A stretch of DNA of 64,000 nt, taken from UMGS1994 sp944386155. Its GTDB lineage: Bacteria; Bacillota; Clostridia; TANB77; CAG-508. A program made the translations under genes and the position numbers. The DNA is taken from assembly GCA_963931085.1 (NCBI GenBank), contig OZ006973.1, positions 930,001 through 994,000 of the forward strand, written 5' to 3'. The number at the start of each line of letters is the position of its first letter. Position 1 is the stretch's first letter. Shown here in pieces: positions 9,535 to 16,771 of this stretch. Below the pieces are notes generated by a model, which did no database searches, was not told where the DNA came from, and was given only the letters and a program-made list of their open reading frames with translations.

Positions 9535-10247
9535 TCTTTTCCTTCATTTCTTTCATGAAAATATCTTCTAAAGATTTCACGTCAATTCCTTCTGTCGTTC
9601 TTTCACCAATTATTTGACCTTCTTTTATAATAATTACTCTACTACAACAAGCTGAAATTTCATATAAATTATGACTAGAAATTAAAATAGAAATTTCATC
9701 TTCTTGTGATATTTTTAAAATTAAATCTCTAAGTTCTATAATCCCCTCTGGATCCAGTCCATTAGTTGGTTCATCTAGAATTATAAGAGATGGTCTATTT
9801 AGTATCGCTCTTGCAATACCAAGTCTTTGTTTCATTCCTAATGAATAATGTGCTACTTTTTCATTTATCCTATTTTCTAATCCAACTTTAGCTACAACCT
9901 CTTGTATTCTTTTATCATCTACATTTTCATATAAATTAGCATTTAATTTTAAATTATCATATCCAGATAAATATAGATAAAAATCTGGATTTTCGACAAT
10001 TGCTCCAACAGTTTGTATTGCTTTTTCAAAATCTTTTTTTATATTAAAACCATTTATAAAAATTTCTCCCGAATCCAATTTTTGTAACCCTAAAATAGTT
10101 TTTATTGTTGTCGTTTTACCGTGCTCCATTTGCTCCAATAAAACCAACCACTTCGCCTTTCTCTATATTAAAAGATACATCTTTTAAAACTTGTATTTTA
10201 CCTTTCTTTTTACATAAATTTTTACATTCTAAAATATTCTTTTCCAT
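9524..10247 (-). CDS. ABC-2 exporter ATP-binding protein, read through a +1 frameshift at CGG-T
   Basis: From the ATG at 10245-10247 (ribosome site AGGTGATGAG) the frame runs 42 codons into Walker A, meets CGG and then at once TAA. Skipping the C at 10121 gives GANGAGKTTTIK, a perfect Walker A, and a 240-aa protein. It has signature SLGMKQRLGIARAI, Walker B LIILDEPTNGLDP and the H-loop SSHNLYE, all typical of BcrA/LanF ATPases. The downstream frame alone begins inside Walker A, so it could not be functional without the first 42 residues. Its 3' end overlaps the first permease gene by 11 bases. The missing-glycine position is the third, invariant Gly of GxxGxGKT. Confidence 0.82.
10118..10121 (-). 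other. CGGT +1 frameshift site in the ABC ATPase Walker A
   Basis: Zero frame on the minus strand is GCA CGG TAA. Skipping the C (plus-strand g at 10121) gives GCA GGT AAA ACG, that is A-G-K-T. This is the only one of the five sites where the next zero-frame codon is a stop. Confidence 0.85.
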
Positions 10248-10369
10248 TCTCATCACCTTTGGTTTGATTATAATTATAATTACATAAAATAGCAATATTT
10301 ACTTCTATTATTTATCAAAATTAAATTTTATTTATATGGTGCTCTTTTAGAATATAATCACATTATAAA

Positions 10370-10401
10370 AGCCCTATAACATTACAATAAGTTATAGGGC
10401 T
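10370..10401 (-). terminator. terminator of the small secreted protein gene
   Basis: An 11-bp perfect stem with a CCC/GGG core (10370-10380 with 10391-10401, 10-base loop) lies downstream of the minus-strand gene ending at 10429. A short TTTAT run follows it on the minus strand. The rest of 10248-10428 shows no gene. Confidence 0.7.
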
Positions 10402-10402
10402 C

Positions 10403-10923
10403 CAAACGACAATCATCTTTTTGCTTCATTATTTAGTTATTTTAAAATTTGCAGTTACTGTTTTGGGTGATCCGTCATACATATAGATATGGAAAGTAAA
10501 TTTTCCGCTCTGTGAAAACAAACTGCTCCACACCGTATATTCTTTTCCGTTTCCGGCAAAAGTTTTAGTATGAGTTTTACCATCAGGAGTAGTTACTGTA
10601 CATCCGTATGTTGCTCCTGAATTGCCGGAAATCTTTATACGAGCTGATTTTACATTATTACCATTCAAATTAACTGTAACGTCGGTTAAATAATAGTTTG
10701 TTAAACTTCCATAGTTAACAGTCGTATACATTAACTCCGCATCAACTGGCAATTTTTCAGTGGCCAATGTATCCTCTATATTTTCAATTCCAGTAGTCTC
10801 TGCAGCTAAAGCGACATTGGGTGTGCTTGAGATACAAAGGACCATTGCCATTAGTAACGTAAATATCTTTGCTTTCATATTATACCTTCTTTCTATATGA
10901 TGCAAATTAATGATTGTCGTTTG
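10403..10923. repeat. 14-bp inverted repeat bracketing the small secreted protein gene
   Basis: CAAACGACAATCAT at 10403-10416 recurs as its reverse complement at 10910-10923. The copies sit 12 bases after the stop and 31 bases before the start of the gene at 10429-10878, so they would be in the 3' and 5' ends of one transcript. They may be remnants of terminal inverted repeats of an inserted cassette, or a long-range mRNA pairing. The gene between them has foreign composition. Confidence 0.55.
10429..10878 (-). CDS. small secreted protein, unknown function
   Basis: 149 aa from the ATG at 10876-10878, which has a ribosome site (AGAAGG) 7 bases upstream; an in-frame ATG further up lacks one. 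Residues 1-25 form a signal peptide (MKAKIFTLLMAMVLCISSTP then an ALA-A cleavage motif). The mature part is beta-rich with repeated Gly/Thr/Asn strands such as VKSARIKISGNSGATYG and GKFTFHIYMYDGS, suggesting an immunoglobulin-like or jelly-roll fold. I do not recognise the family. GC content is visibly higher than the surroundings and the codon choice includes many C- and G-ending codons. Together with the flanking inverted repeat this suggests transfer. Confidence 0.7.
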   Translation of the reverse strand: MKAKIFTLLMAMVLCISSTPNVALAAETTGIENIEDTLATEKLPVDAELMYTTVNYGSLTNYYLTDVTVNLNGNNVKSARIKISGNSGATYGCTVTTPDGKTHTKTFAGNGKEYTVWSSLFSQSGKFTFHIYMYDGSPKTVTANFKITK

Positions 10924-10963
10924 TGTACTCAGAAGCACGAAACTGCTTGCCCAATTGCACTTT

Positions 10964-10978
10964 GTTATCCGCGATAAC
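10964..10978. promoter_or_regulatory. small palindrome upstream of the secreted protein gene
   Basis: GTTATC-CGC-GATAAC is a perfect 6-bp inverted repeat about 90 bases before the start codon at 10878. It lies in a GC-richer non-coding stretch (10924-10990) and could be an operator. No flanking -35/-10 pair is convincing. Confidence 0.3.
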
Positions 10979-11025
10979 TTCTATATTTTACCATTATTCC
11001 TTTTTTTGTCAATATTAGGTAAATT

Positions 11026-11583
11026 CTATTTTTTACGTTTTTTAATCTCACCTTGCTCTAATACATTTCCATTAACATCTTTAATATATACAGTTCTGTC
11101 ATCTATTAAAGCATAACTATTTGTACTATCACCCTTTGGAAGAGAAATTGAACCTGGATTTACACATAAAACTCCATCTTTTTCTTTAATAAAACTCTCA
11201 TGAAAATGTCCATAGCACAATAAATCTAAATCTTTATAATCTTTTGGCATTTTATCTATATTAATTTTATGTCCATGTGTAAAATACATATTTAATCCGT
11301 CTGCTGATAATGTAATATTATTTTCTAATCTAAAATCTGAAATCATCTGATCTACTTCAGCATCACAATTACCTTTAACAGCTAAAATTTTTTCTTTATA
11401 CTCATTTAATATTTTTGCAACTTCTTGTGGGTTATATTCTTTTGTAAGTGGATTTCTAGGTCCATGGTAATATAAGTCACCAAGAAGAATAATTCCTTTA
11501 GGTTTTTCTTTTTCTATAATTTCTTTAATCTTCTTTGCATAAAATGATGAACCATGAATATCTGAAACTACTAATAACTTCAT
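11026..11583 (-). CDS. YfcE/MJ0936-type metallophosphoesterase
   Basis: 185 aa from the second ATG (11583), which lies 6 bases after GGGGAG; the ATG two codons earlier abuts that site. The motifs of calcineurin-like phosphodiesterases are all present: SDIHG (about 7-11), LLGDLYYHG, GNCD, THGH, YGHFH and NPGS. Dinuclear metal ligands are therefore intact and a small cytoplasmic phosphodiesterase is expected, as in E. coli YfcE. The natural substrate of this family is unknown. It stands alone, with no obvious partner; the plus-strand cassette to its right diverges from it. Confidence 0.88.
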   Translation of the reverse strand: MKLLVVSDIHGSSFYAKKIKEIIEKEKPKGIILLGDLYYHGPRNPLTKEYNPQEVAKILNEYKEKILAVKGNCDAEVDQMISDFRLENNITLSADGLNMYFTHGHKINIDKMPKDYKDLDLLCYGHFHESFIKEKDGVLCVNPGSISLPKGDSTNSYALIDDRTVYIKDVNGNVLEQGEIKKRKK

Positions 11584-11631
11584 ATTCATCTCCCCTTTAC
11601 TTTTATTTTATATAATTAAATCACATTTTCT

Positions 11632-11662
11632 GTTTAAAATCAATTTAAAATCGATTTTAAAC
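11632..11662. promoter_or_regulatory. palindromic operator-like cluster in a divergent intergenic region
   Basis: Two direct copies of TTTAAAATC (starting 11633 and 11644) are followed by their inverse. This creates an 18-bp perfect palindrome with an ATCGAT centre at 11644-11661 and outer arms GTTTAAAATC/GATTTTAAAC. It lies between the divergent phosphoesterase gene and the plus-strand promoter and is a plausible repressor site. No regulator gene is adjacent. Confidence 0.45.
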
Positions 11663-11679
11663 AAAATTATTATATTTTG

Positions 11680-11708
11680 TTTACAAAAAATATAATTGAT
11701 GATATTAT
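11680..11708 (+). promoter_or_regulatory. sigma-A type promoter for the deoxyribosyltransferase-like/Maf pair
   Basis: -35 TTTACA at 11680-11685 and -10 TATTAT at 11703-11708 with a 17-base spacer, about 50 bases before the first start codon. Confidence 0.55.
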
Positions 11709-11758
11709 CACTCTTAACATATCAATATATATGTAATAAAAAGAAAGGAAGTAACATT

Positions 11759-12169
11759 ATGAAGAAAGCATTTATGTCACTCAAGTTTCACGACGGAGCT
11801 GAAGACAAGAAAAAAATTGATGATCTTACTTTAGCTCTTGAAGCTGCTGGAATCAAAAATGTCGTAATGGCAAGAGATGTCGAAAAGTATGGAGAAGCAA
11901 AACTTCCTGAAGGAGCAAAGCTTATGCCGGACTATGCTTTCCCTGCTATGGAAAAATGCGATATGCTTATCGTAGAATTTTCTGAAAAAGGTGTTGGGCT
12001 TGGTATTGGAGCTGGATATGCATATTGCCTTGGTCTTCCGATATATGTTATCGCCAAGACTGGTAGCGACATCTCTCTTACGATGAGTAACTTAGCAACC
12101 GAGGTTATCTTTTATGATGACCCTTCAGACTTAACAAAAGAATTTAGGAGGATATTAAAAGATGATTGA
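11759..12169 (+). CDS. nucleoside 2-deoxyribosyltransferase-like protein
   Basis: 136 aa from the ATG at 11759, preceded by AAAGGAAG. The core YAFPAMEKCDMLIVEF followed by GVGLGIGAGYAYCLGLP matches the nucleoside 2-deoxyribosyltransferase / DNPH1 (RCL) fold, with a Rossmann-like phosphate loop around GIGAGYA. It may cleave or exchange the N-glycosidic bond of deoxynucleosides or their monophosphates; which one cannot be told. It overlaps the Maf-family gene downstream by 8 bases, so the two are translationally coupled and both point to nucleotide-pool cleaning. Base composition is less AT-rich than the neighbours, suggesting transfer. Confidence 0.75.
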   Translation: MKKAFMSLKFHDGAEDKKKIDDLTLALEAAGIKNVVMARDVEKYGEAKLPEGAKLMPDYAFPAMEKCDMLIVEFSEKGVGLGIGAGYAYCLGLPIYVIAKTGSDISLTMSNLATEVIFYDDPSDLTKEFRRILKDD

Positions 12170-12737
12170 TATTATATTAGCATCTAAATCTCCTTTTAGG
12201 AAAGAGATGCTTGAAAAAAGAAAGATTCCTTTTGAAGTAATAGTAAGCAATGCAGATGAGACTCCGGATGAATCTAAAAGCTATGAAGAACAGCTTAAAG
12301 ACATATCTAAGAGAAAAGCAATGAAAGTCTTAGAAGAAACATCATCAAGGGGAAAAAGAATCATAGTAGCTGCTGATCAGAACATCGTTTTTAATGGAAA
12401 CATGTATGGCAAACCTAAGACACTTGAAGATGCACGCTATCTTATTAAAACAATGTTCGGCAGAGATGATATCTATGCATATACTGGAAATTGCGTAATA
12501 TATGCAGATGGAAATCAGATCTTAAAGATATTAAGCGGGACTGATATATCAAAAATGTCAATGGACACACCTTCGCCTGAAGAATTTGAGGATTACTTAC
12601 AAAACAATAGACCTCTTTCTAAATGTGGCGGTATTTTAATTACAGATACTCCTTTTCTTCATTTAGTTGAAGGAAAAATGTCTACAGCTTCAGGAATGAC
12701 AATTGAATACTTAGAAGAAATGTTAACTTCAATCTAA
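12162..12737 (+). CDS. Maf-family nucleotide pyrophosphatase, YceF-like
   Basis: 191 aa, usual family length. LASKSPFRKEML at the N-terminus is the substrate loop, NADETPD the following acidic motif, and AADQNIV carries the catalytic Asp. The Asp-Gln pair (rather than Asp-Thr) and NRPLSKCGG are like E. coli YceF, a 7-methyl-GTP pyrophosphatase, rather than canonical Maf. It hydrolyses a modified NTP to NMP and pyrophosphate in the cytoplasm. It is coupled to the deoxyribosyltransferase-like gene and shares that gene's less AT-rich composition. A strong terminator follows. Confidence 0.85.
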   Translation: MIDIILASKSPFRKEMLEKRKIPFEVIVSNADETPDESKSYEEQLKDISKRKAMKVLEETSSRGKRIIVAADQNIVFNGNMYGKPKTLEDARYLIKTMFGRDDIYAYTGNCVIYADGNQILKILSGTDISKMSMDTPSPEEFEDYLQNNRPLSKCGGILITDTPFLHLVEGKMSTASGMTIEYLEEMLTSI

Positions 12738-12787
12738 AAGTTATTACAAAAGGGCTGGTATTCCAGCTTAAGGCGGACAACCACTAA

Positions 12788-12817
12788 AAAAAGCGGATAA
12801 GTCCGCTTTTTATTTTT
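12788..12817 (+). terminator. terminator after the Maf-family gene
   Basis: A 10-bp stem with GCGGA/TCCGC core (12788-12797 with 12802-12811, loop TAAG), followed by ATTTTTT. The run of A before it lets it also serve the minus strand. Confidence 0.85.
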
Positions 12818-12855
12818 TGATTAAATTAATTTAATAATTATTTTTACTAATTAAA

Positions 12856-13311
12856 TTATTTCTTAAAAATCTTTATAATAAATTTGAAGAATTTTTTATA
12901 CCATTTTATATCTTCTTTATTTAATAAATAATTATCTTTATTTATATCTACTTTAATATTATCAGAAGTATCATCTTTATTTGAAAAAATCTTATTTGGA
13001 TCGTATTTTTCTCTTTTAAGCTCCTCTATTTTCATCCTATCATAATTTTGTTTTTTAATAATAAATTCTCTTTGAGATTCATTTGCCCAATAATCTCTAT
13101 ACAAAATAGCTATAACACCTTTAGCAATTTTTGAAACATTTTGCTCGTCAAGAGTCTTATCAGGATTATATATAAAATTATAGTTTTTATTCGAATAAGT
13201 TTCATATAATTCAATCTTATTCTTTGGAATTTTATTATAATCTTCTTTTGGAATATATTTTAATATCTCTAATACCTCAGTATATGCATTTGCATAATTA
13301 ATATCTACCAT
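12856..13311 (-). CDS. conserved small protein of unknown function
   Basis: 151 aa, highly charged. The first 75 residues are helical with a pattern (YTEVLEILKYIPKEDYNKIP, then NPDKTLDEQNVSKIAKGVI) that I recognise as recurring in small Clostridia proteins but cannot assign to a named function. The C-terminus (about 132-151) ends in an amphipathic Lys/Phe helix, possibly membrane-associated. It starts 5 bases after the stop of the 295-aa gene upstream, so the two are an operon. Composition is native. Confidence 0.65.
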   Translation of the reverse strand: MVDINYANAYTEVLEILKYIPKEDYNKIPKNKIELYETYSNKNYNFIYNPDKTLDEQNVSKIAKGVIAILYRDYWANESQREFIIKKQNYDRMKIEELKREKYDPNKIFSNKDDTSDNIKVDINKDNYLLNKEDIKWYKKFFKFIIKIFKK

Positions 13312-13316
13312 AAAAA

Positions 13317-14204
13317 TTAATCTCCTAAATTAATTAAAGAATTTTTTCCTTCACTTCTTTGCCTTACAATATCTCTTTCCTGTCTTAATTGTTCATTTGA
13401 TATATTATCTAATAATAAAGTATCTTTTTGTTCTTCTAAAGTTTCTCTTCCTAATTCTTCTGTGGCTTTTGTTTTATATCTATCAACTAATATATCTAAA
13501 AGAGGTCTATCTTTTTTTCCATCTTTATGTACTAAAACAGGTAATGGCTTATTAGGATTTAAACTCCTATATTTTTCAGCCATGCTTATTATAACTCCAA
13601 GTGCTGATTTACTACCATTTGAAGTCATTAAAGTCATTTTATCAGGGCTTACTCCTCTTCCTGTCCTTGTATGCATATTACTTAATGCCGGATGTTCATC
13701 TGGTCTTTCTTCATTTATATCATCACTAAAATAATCTATTTCATCTTGACTTGCTTTATGCATATTATCAAACTCTTCTCTAGTGGAATAGTTTAAATCT
13801 AATTTATAGTATATACCATTTTCAAAATATAATTTTCCTAAACTAAGTGCAACAAATGTAAGTTCTTCTTCTGTCATGTTTTCATGAACATTCTCATTAA
13901 AGATTCTTTCATACTCTTCTAAATTATCATCACTTAAAGCATTTTTATATCTATCTAAATCATTATTTTTAGCAGCAGAATAAAAGATATTAAGGTTTCT
14001 ATTTAAAAATATTAATGCACCTTCTAATGATTTTGCAAAAAAGACTTTAGAAGTTTTTTCATTTCCAGCACCGTCTTTACTTCTTATACCAATATTAGGC
14101 CCTAACCCCATCTCCGATATACTTTTTTCATGCACACTTCTTGTTAAATGATAACATCCTTCTTTATCTTCTAAATGACATTGATTAACATCTTTTATGT
14201 CCAT
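13317..14204 (-). CDS. unknown protein with a possible ADP-ribosyltransferase-like N-terminus
   Basis: 295 aa. The N-terminal segment CYHLTRSVHEKSISEMGLGP followed by NIGIRS and VFFAKS resembles the start of ADP-ribosyltransferase-like folds (H-x-T, a helix ending in GL, then a strand with F-x-S). This is an inference from pattern only; the catalytic Glu cannot be placed. The rest is charged and helical with DGKKDRPLLDILVDRYK near residue 225. No signal peptide or membrane helix. It is the first gene of a pair with the 151-aa protein, with a ribosome site AAGGAGG before the ATG. Confidence 0.6.
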   Translation of the reverse strand: MDIKDVNQCHLEDKEGCYHLTRSVHEKSISEMGLGPNIGIRSKDGAGNEKTSKVFFAKSLEGALIFLNRNLNIFYSAAKNNDLDRYKNALSDDNLEEYERIFNENVHENMTEEELTFVALSLGKLYFENGIYYKLDLNYSTREEFDNMHKASQDEIDYFSDDINEERPDEHPALSNMHTRTGRGVSPDKMTLMTSNGSKSALGVIISMAEKYRSLNPNKPLPVLVHKDGKKDRPLLDILVDRYKTKATEELGRETLEEQKDTLLLDNISNEQLRQERDIVRQRSEGKNSLINLGD

Positions 14205-14328
14205 TATATAAGTTCCTCCTTATTATAGTATTAATTTTACCAATTAGACATTTTAGTGTCAATTAATAAAATTATATAAAACGAAATTTAGAACTTTTAA
14301 AATACTATATTACTAATTTAAAAAATAT

Positions 14329-14358
14329 TTGCTAAAATAAGACAAATTATGCTATAAT
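14329..14358 (+). promoter_or_regulatory. promoter of the zinc-ribbon protein gene
   Basis: -35 TTGCTA at 14329-14334, 18-base spacer, -10 TATAAT at 14353-14358 with an upstream TG (extended -10). The start codon is about 63 bases further on, after a strong AGGAGGG. Confidence 0.6.
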
Positions 14359-14420
14359 CAAAAACAGTAAAAATTTTGTAACTTATCAACCAAATTGCCT
14401 GTTGGCAGGAGGGCAAAAGT

Positions 14421-14861
14421 ATGGAAAATGAAACCTACAGATGTCATATCTGTGGAAAAAAGGGCGTTAAGCTATGGCGACCTTATGGGGATTCTGAGCC
14501 GTTTATATGTGCAACATGTGCTGAAAAACGGCAAATAAAAATGACCTATTGCAAAAGAGTCTGGTCTAAAAATCCTGATGGTACATTCGATGGTATTAAC
14601 ACTTTCAAATGGTTTCCGCTTCCGCCCTGGTCAATTAATGATGAAGGATTAGTTCCCTCTTTTGACGGACCAGGACCTGATGGAGAAAATAAACCATCAA
14701 CTGAAAAGCTTATAATCTTTATCGAAAGAGAAATATCGTCAAAGCATCACGGAAAAACAGAATTACTTCCTGCAATTCCACATAAAAACGGTGGCGTCTG
14801 GACCTATGCTGCGACTCCAGAGGAAGACTTAAAATGGTGGCGGAATTTACCTACAAGATGA
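14421..14861 (+). CDS. zinc-ribbon protein of unknown function, foreign composition
   Basis: 146 aa. Residues 8-37 hold two Cys pairs (CHICGKKG and CATCAEK), a zinc ribbon. The rest has Trp/Pro-rich stretches (FKWFPLPPWSIN, TPEEDLKWWRN) and no recognised domain. It resembles small accessory or phage-derived proteins, but no phage genes accompany it. The gene is much richer in G and C than its surroundings and carries two in-frame CGG codons (AAA CGG CAA and TGG CGG AAT), neither followed by T. Read as Arg they keep the frame, in contrast to the five native CGG-T sites. Confidence 0.7.
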   Translation: MENETYRCHICGKKGVKLWRPYGDSEPFICATCAEKRQIKMTYCKRVWSKNPDGTFDGINTFKWFPLPPWSINDEGLVPSFDGPGPDGENKPSTEKLIIFIEREISSKHHGKTELLPAIPHKNGGVWTYAATPEEDLKWWRNLPTR

Positions 14862-14869
14862 CAAAAAGG

Positions 14870-14912
14870 AAAAACGGAGGATTTATAATATAAAAAATCA
14901 TCCGTTTTTTTA
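14870..14912 (+). terminator. terminator between convergent genes
   Basis: AAAAACGGAGGAT pairs with ATCATCCGTTTTT with one mismatch and a loop of about 14 bases, ending in a T-tract. It serves the zinc-ribbon gene and perhaps the convergent HExxH gene. Confidence 0.7.
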
Positions 14913-15974
14913 TTATCTACCGTCATTATCACTATATTCATCATAGCTTGATAATTTATGGGTATGGTCTATACGACTATCATTATTTATAATATCAGCT
15001 ACTTTTTTATAAACAGCTTTTACTGAATCTTTTTCAAGTGGTAAATCACTATTATTAACCATTGCTAAACCTAATTCTCTATCAAATGTGTTTGAAAAAA
15101 TAATAAGATCACCTTTGTATTTTGAATATATTTTATCATATATATCTAAAATATATTTAATTGTATCACTATAATCATCAAGTTTTTTTCTAGAATCATA
15201 TTTTTCCGTATCCAAAAATGATTGTAATATATCTTTTCTAAGTTGCTCCATTTCTTCGCTTTTATGATATATTTCAAAAGGTTTATTTGTAACTTTTTTG
15301 GCATAGAAAAGGATAGATGACATTCTTAATAATTCATTTGCACTATATCTAATATTCTGACTTTTTAAATATTCGTCAATATCTTTAATAAAACTTTCTT
15401 CATTTCCTTTTTTAATTCGCTCAAAAAATGTATCTAAATCATAATTATATACTTTTGCGATAATTACATTTATTAGATTTTCAGAAAACATATATCCTTC
15501 ATCATATTTTTCATCATCATAAGGAATTCCATATAATTTACAATATAACTTTTCGAAAAACAAAGATATTCCTTCTGTAACAGCTGTTCCAACTTGATAA
15601 GAAGATGAAGTTACTGCATGTGCAAATTCATGTATTGTTGATAATTGAACATTTGATGCTTTACCATTGCACCAATAATAAGGATCTATTTTTATTGAGA
15701 TTAGCCTTTTATTTGGACTAAAAAAAGCATCTGGAATATTATAATATTGACTATTAAAAAAGGCTACTGAAATATCTGAAAAATCGTATTTTGTATGTGC
15801 TCCACTGTTTTTTAAAATTTTATCAAATTCTTGTTCTACCCAAGTTACAACAGGAATTGTATGTGAAGTATCCAAATCCTTTACTGGTTTAGAATAAACA
15901 TCTTCAAAACTATTAATATTACTACCTTTACTAGGAATCGGCATTTCTGTATCTAAAAAATAAATCGTTTTCAT
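14913..15974 (-). CDS. putative HExxH zinc metallopeptidase-like protein
   Basis: 353 aa from the ATG at 15974, which has AAGAGGA upstream; a longer open frame to 16085 has no ribosome site. The segment TIHEFAHAVTSSSYQ contains HEFAH, the HExxH zinc motif, followed about 18 residues later by a second acidic site in TAVTEGISLFFEK (E as third ligand, gluzincin style). No signal peptide or membrane helix is evident, so a cytoplasmic enzyme is likely. The rest is helical and unrecognised. The substrate is unknown. It is AT-rich like resident genes and ends convergent with the zinc-ribbon gene. Confidence 0.6.
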   Translation of the reverse strand: MKTIYFLDTEMPIPSKGSNINSFEDVYSKPVKDLDTSHTIPVVTWVEQEFDKILKNSGAHTKYDFSDISVAFFNSQYYNIPDAFFSPNKRLISIKIDPYYWCNGKASNVQLSTIHEFAHAVTSSSYQVGTAVTEGISLFFEKLYCKLYGIPYDDEKYDEGYMFSENLINVIIAKVYNYDLDTFFERIKKGNEESFIKDIDEYLKSQNIRYSANELLRMSSILFYAKKVTNKPFEIYHKSEEMEQLRKDILQSFLDTEKYDSRKKLDDYSDTIKYILDIYDKIYSKYKGDLIIFSNTFDRELGLAMVNNSDLPLEKDSVKAVYKKVADIINNDSRIDHTHKLSSYDEYSDNDGR

Positions 15975-16077
15975 ATATATCCTCTTAAAATAACATTTTA
16001 TAAATATGAATTTATTATAACACTTATAAAAAGTTTTAGCCACCTCTTGCAAATGCATGAGATGGCATTTTTGATGG

Positions 16078-16419
16078 TTACTCACCTTTTGTTAAGTCAG
16101 GAATGATTGTTTTAATGTTGTCTACAAATTGTTTCATCATATCCAAATCTTCAAATCCGAATTTAAAAACGATTCTATCTAAAGAACTGTAATAATCGTA
16201 TAAATCTCCTCTACAGTTCTCTGCCCATTGTAATAAAGCTCGTGCTCTTTCTAATGAACATTTTTGATCATAAGTACTCGCAGCATTTATATAAGATGTA
16301 AAATACTTTTGAGCACTCTTGATATCTAATCTGCTTTTCGCACAAATCGGATTAAATACAAATACTCCTATACTAACCGTATAGTATTCAACAACTGGTG
16401 ACTCTTTCCATCCTTTCAT
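16078..16419 (-). CDS. hypothetical small protein
   Basis: 113 aa from the ATG at 16419, preceded by AGGAG and a 7-base spacer; upstream in-frame codons lack a site. No family recognised. It is helical, with LDIKSAQKYFTSYINAASTYDQ followed by a Cys/Arg-rich helix (KCSLERARALLQWAENCRGD). Composition is a little less AT-rich than the neighbours. The downstream HExxH gene begins about 100 bases later, so a shared transcript is possible. Confidence 0.55.
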   Translation of the reverse strand: MKGWKESPVVEYYTVSIGVFVFNPICAKSRLDIKSAQKYFTSYINAASTYDQKCSLERARALLQWAENCRGDLYDYYSSLDRIVFKFGFEDLDMMKQFVDNIKTIIPDLTKGE

Positions 16420-16552
16420 GTTTTTTCTCCTGGCATACGCCTGAAACAAAGTCAGCATGTTACATGATGATTGAGTTAAAACAAATTTTTCATCTTTTAA
16501 AGTTTAACATGCTAGGCTAGGTTTGTCAATTTATGTATATTGTATATTCTTA

Positions 16553-16583
16553 TAAAATAAAAAAGCTAGCAATGTTGCTAACT
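16553..16583 (-). terminator. terminator of tRNA-Leu
   Basis: A 9-bp stem with one G-T pair (16564-16572 with 16575-16583), then TTTTTATTTTA on the minus strand, just past the tRNA. Confidence 0.85.
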
Positions 16584-16599
16584 TTAAAATTTAAATATT

Positions 16600-16682
16600 T
16601 GGTGCCGTCGGTGGGACTCGAACCCACATGGTTTCCCGCATGATTTTGAGTCATGTGCGTCTGCCAGTTCCGCCACGACGGC
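16600..16682 (-). tRNA. tRNA-Leu(CAA)
   Basis: The acceptor arms GCCGTCG and CGACGGC pair perfectly, with discriminator A and an encoded CCA. The D-loop segment GGCAGAC and T-arm GGGTTCGAGTCCC are standard, and a long variable arm marks a class II tRNA. The anticodon loop CTCAAAA gives anticodon CAA (reads UUG). It is the only tRNA in the window. Confidence 0.95.
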
Positions 16683-16771
16683 ATAAAATAACTTGCTTTT
16701 AAATAATAACAAATTTTACATTTAAAAGCAAGTGTTTTTAATTATTAATCATATAAATAATTTTTAATTAA

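Noticed and set aside
6788..10247. Simple pseudogene decay of the ABC-2 exporter
   Set aside because: Both breaks are of the same CGG-T type, all motifs are intact otherwise, and three unrelated conserved loci show the identical lesion. Not fully excluded.
14913..15974. Phage or conjugative element around the HExxH and zinc-ribbon genes
   Set aside because: No integrase, terminase, relaxase or structural genes are present.
16078..16419. Toxin-antitoxin partner of the HExxH gene
   Set aside because: No recognisable toxin or antitoxin motif, and about 100 bases separate the genes.
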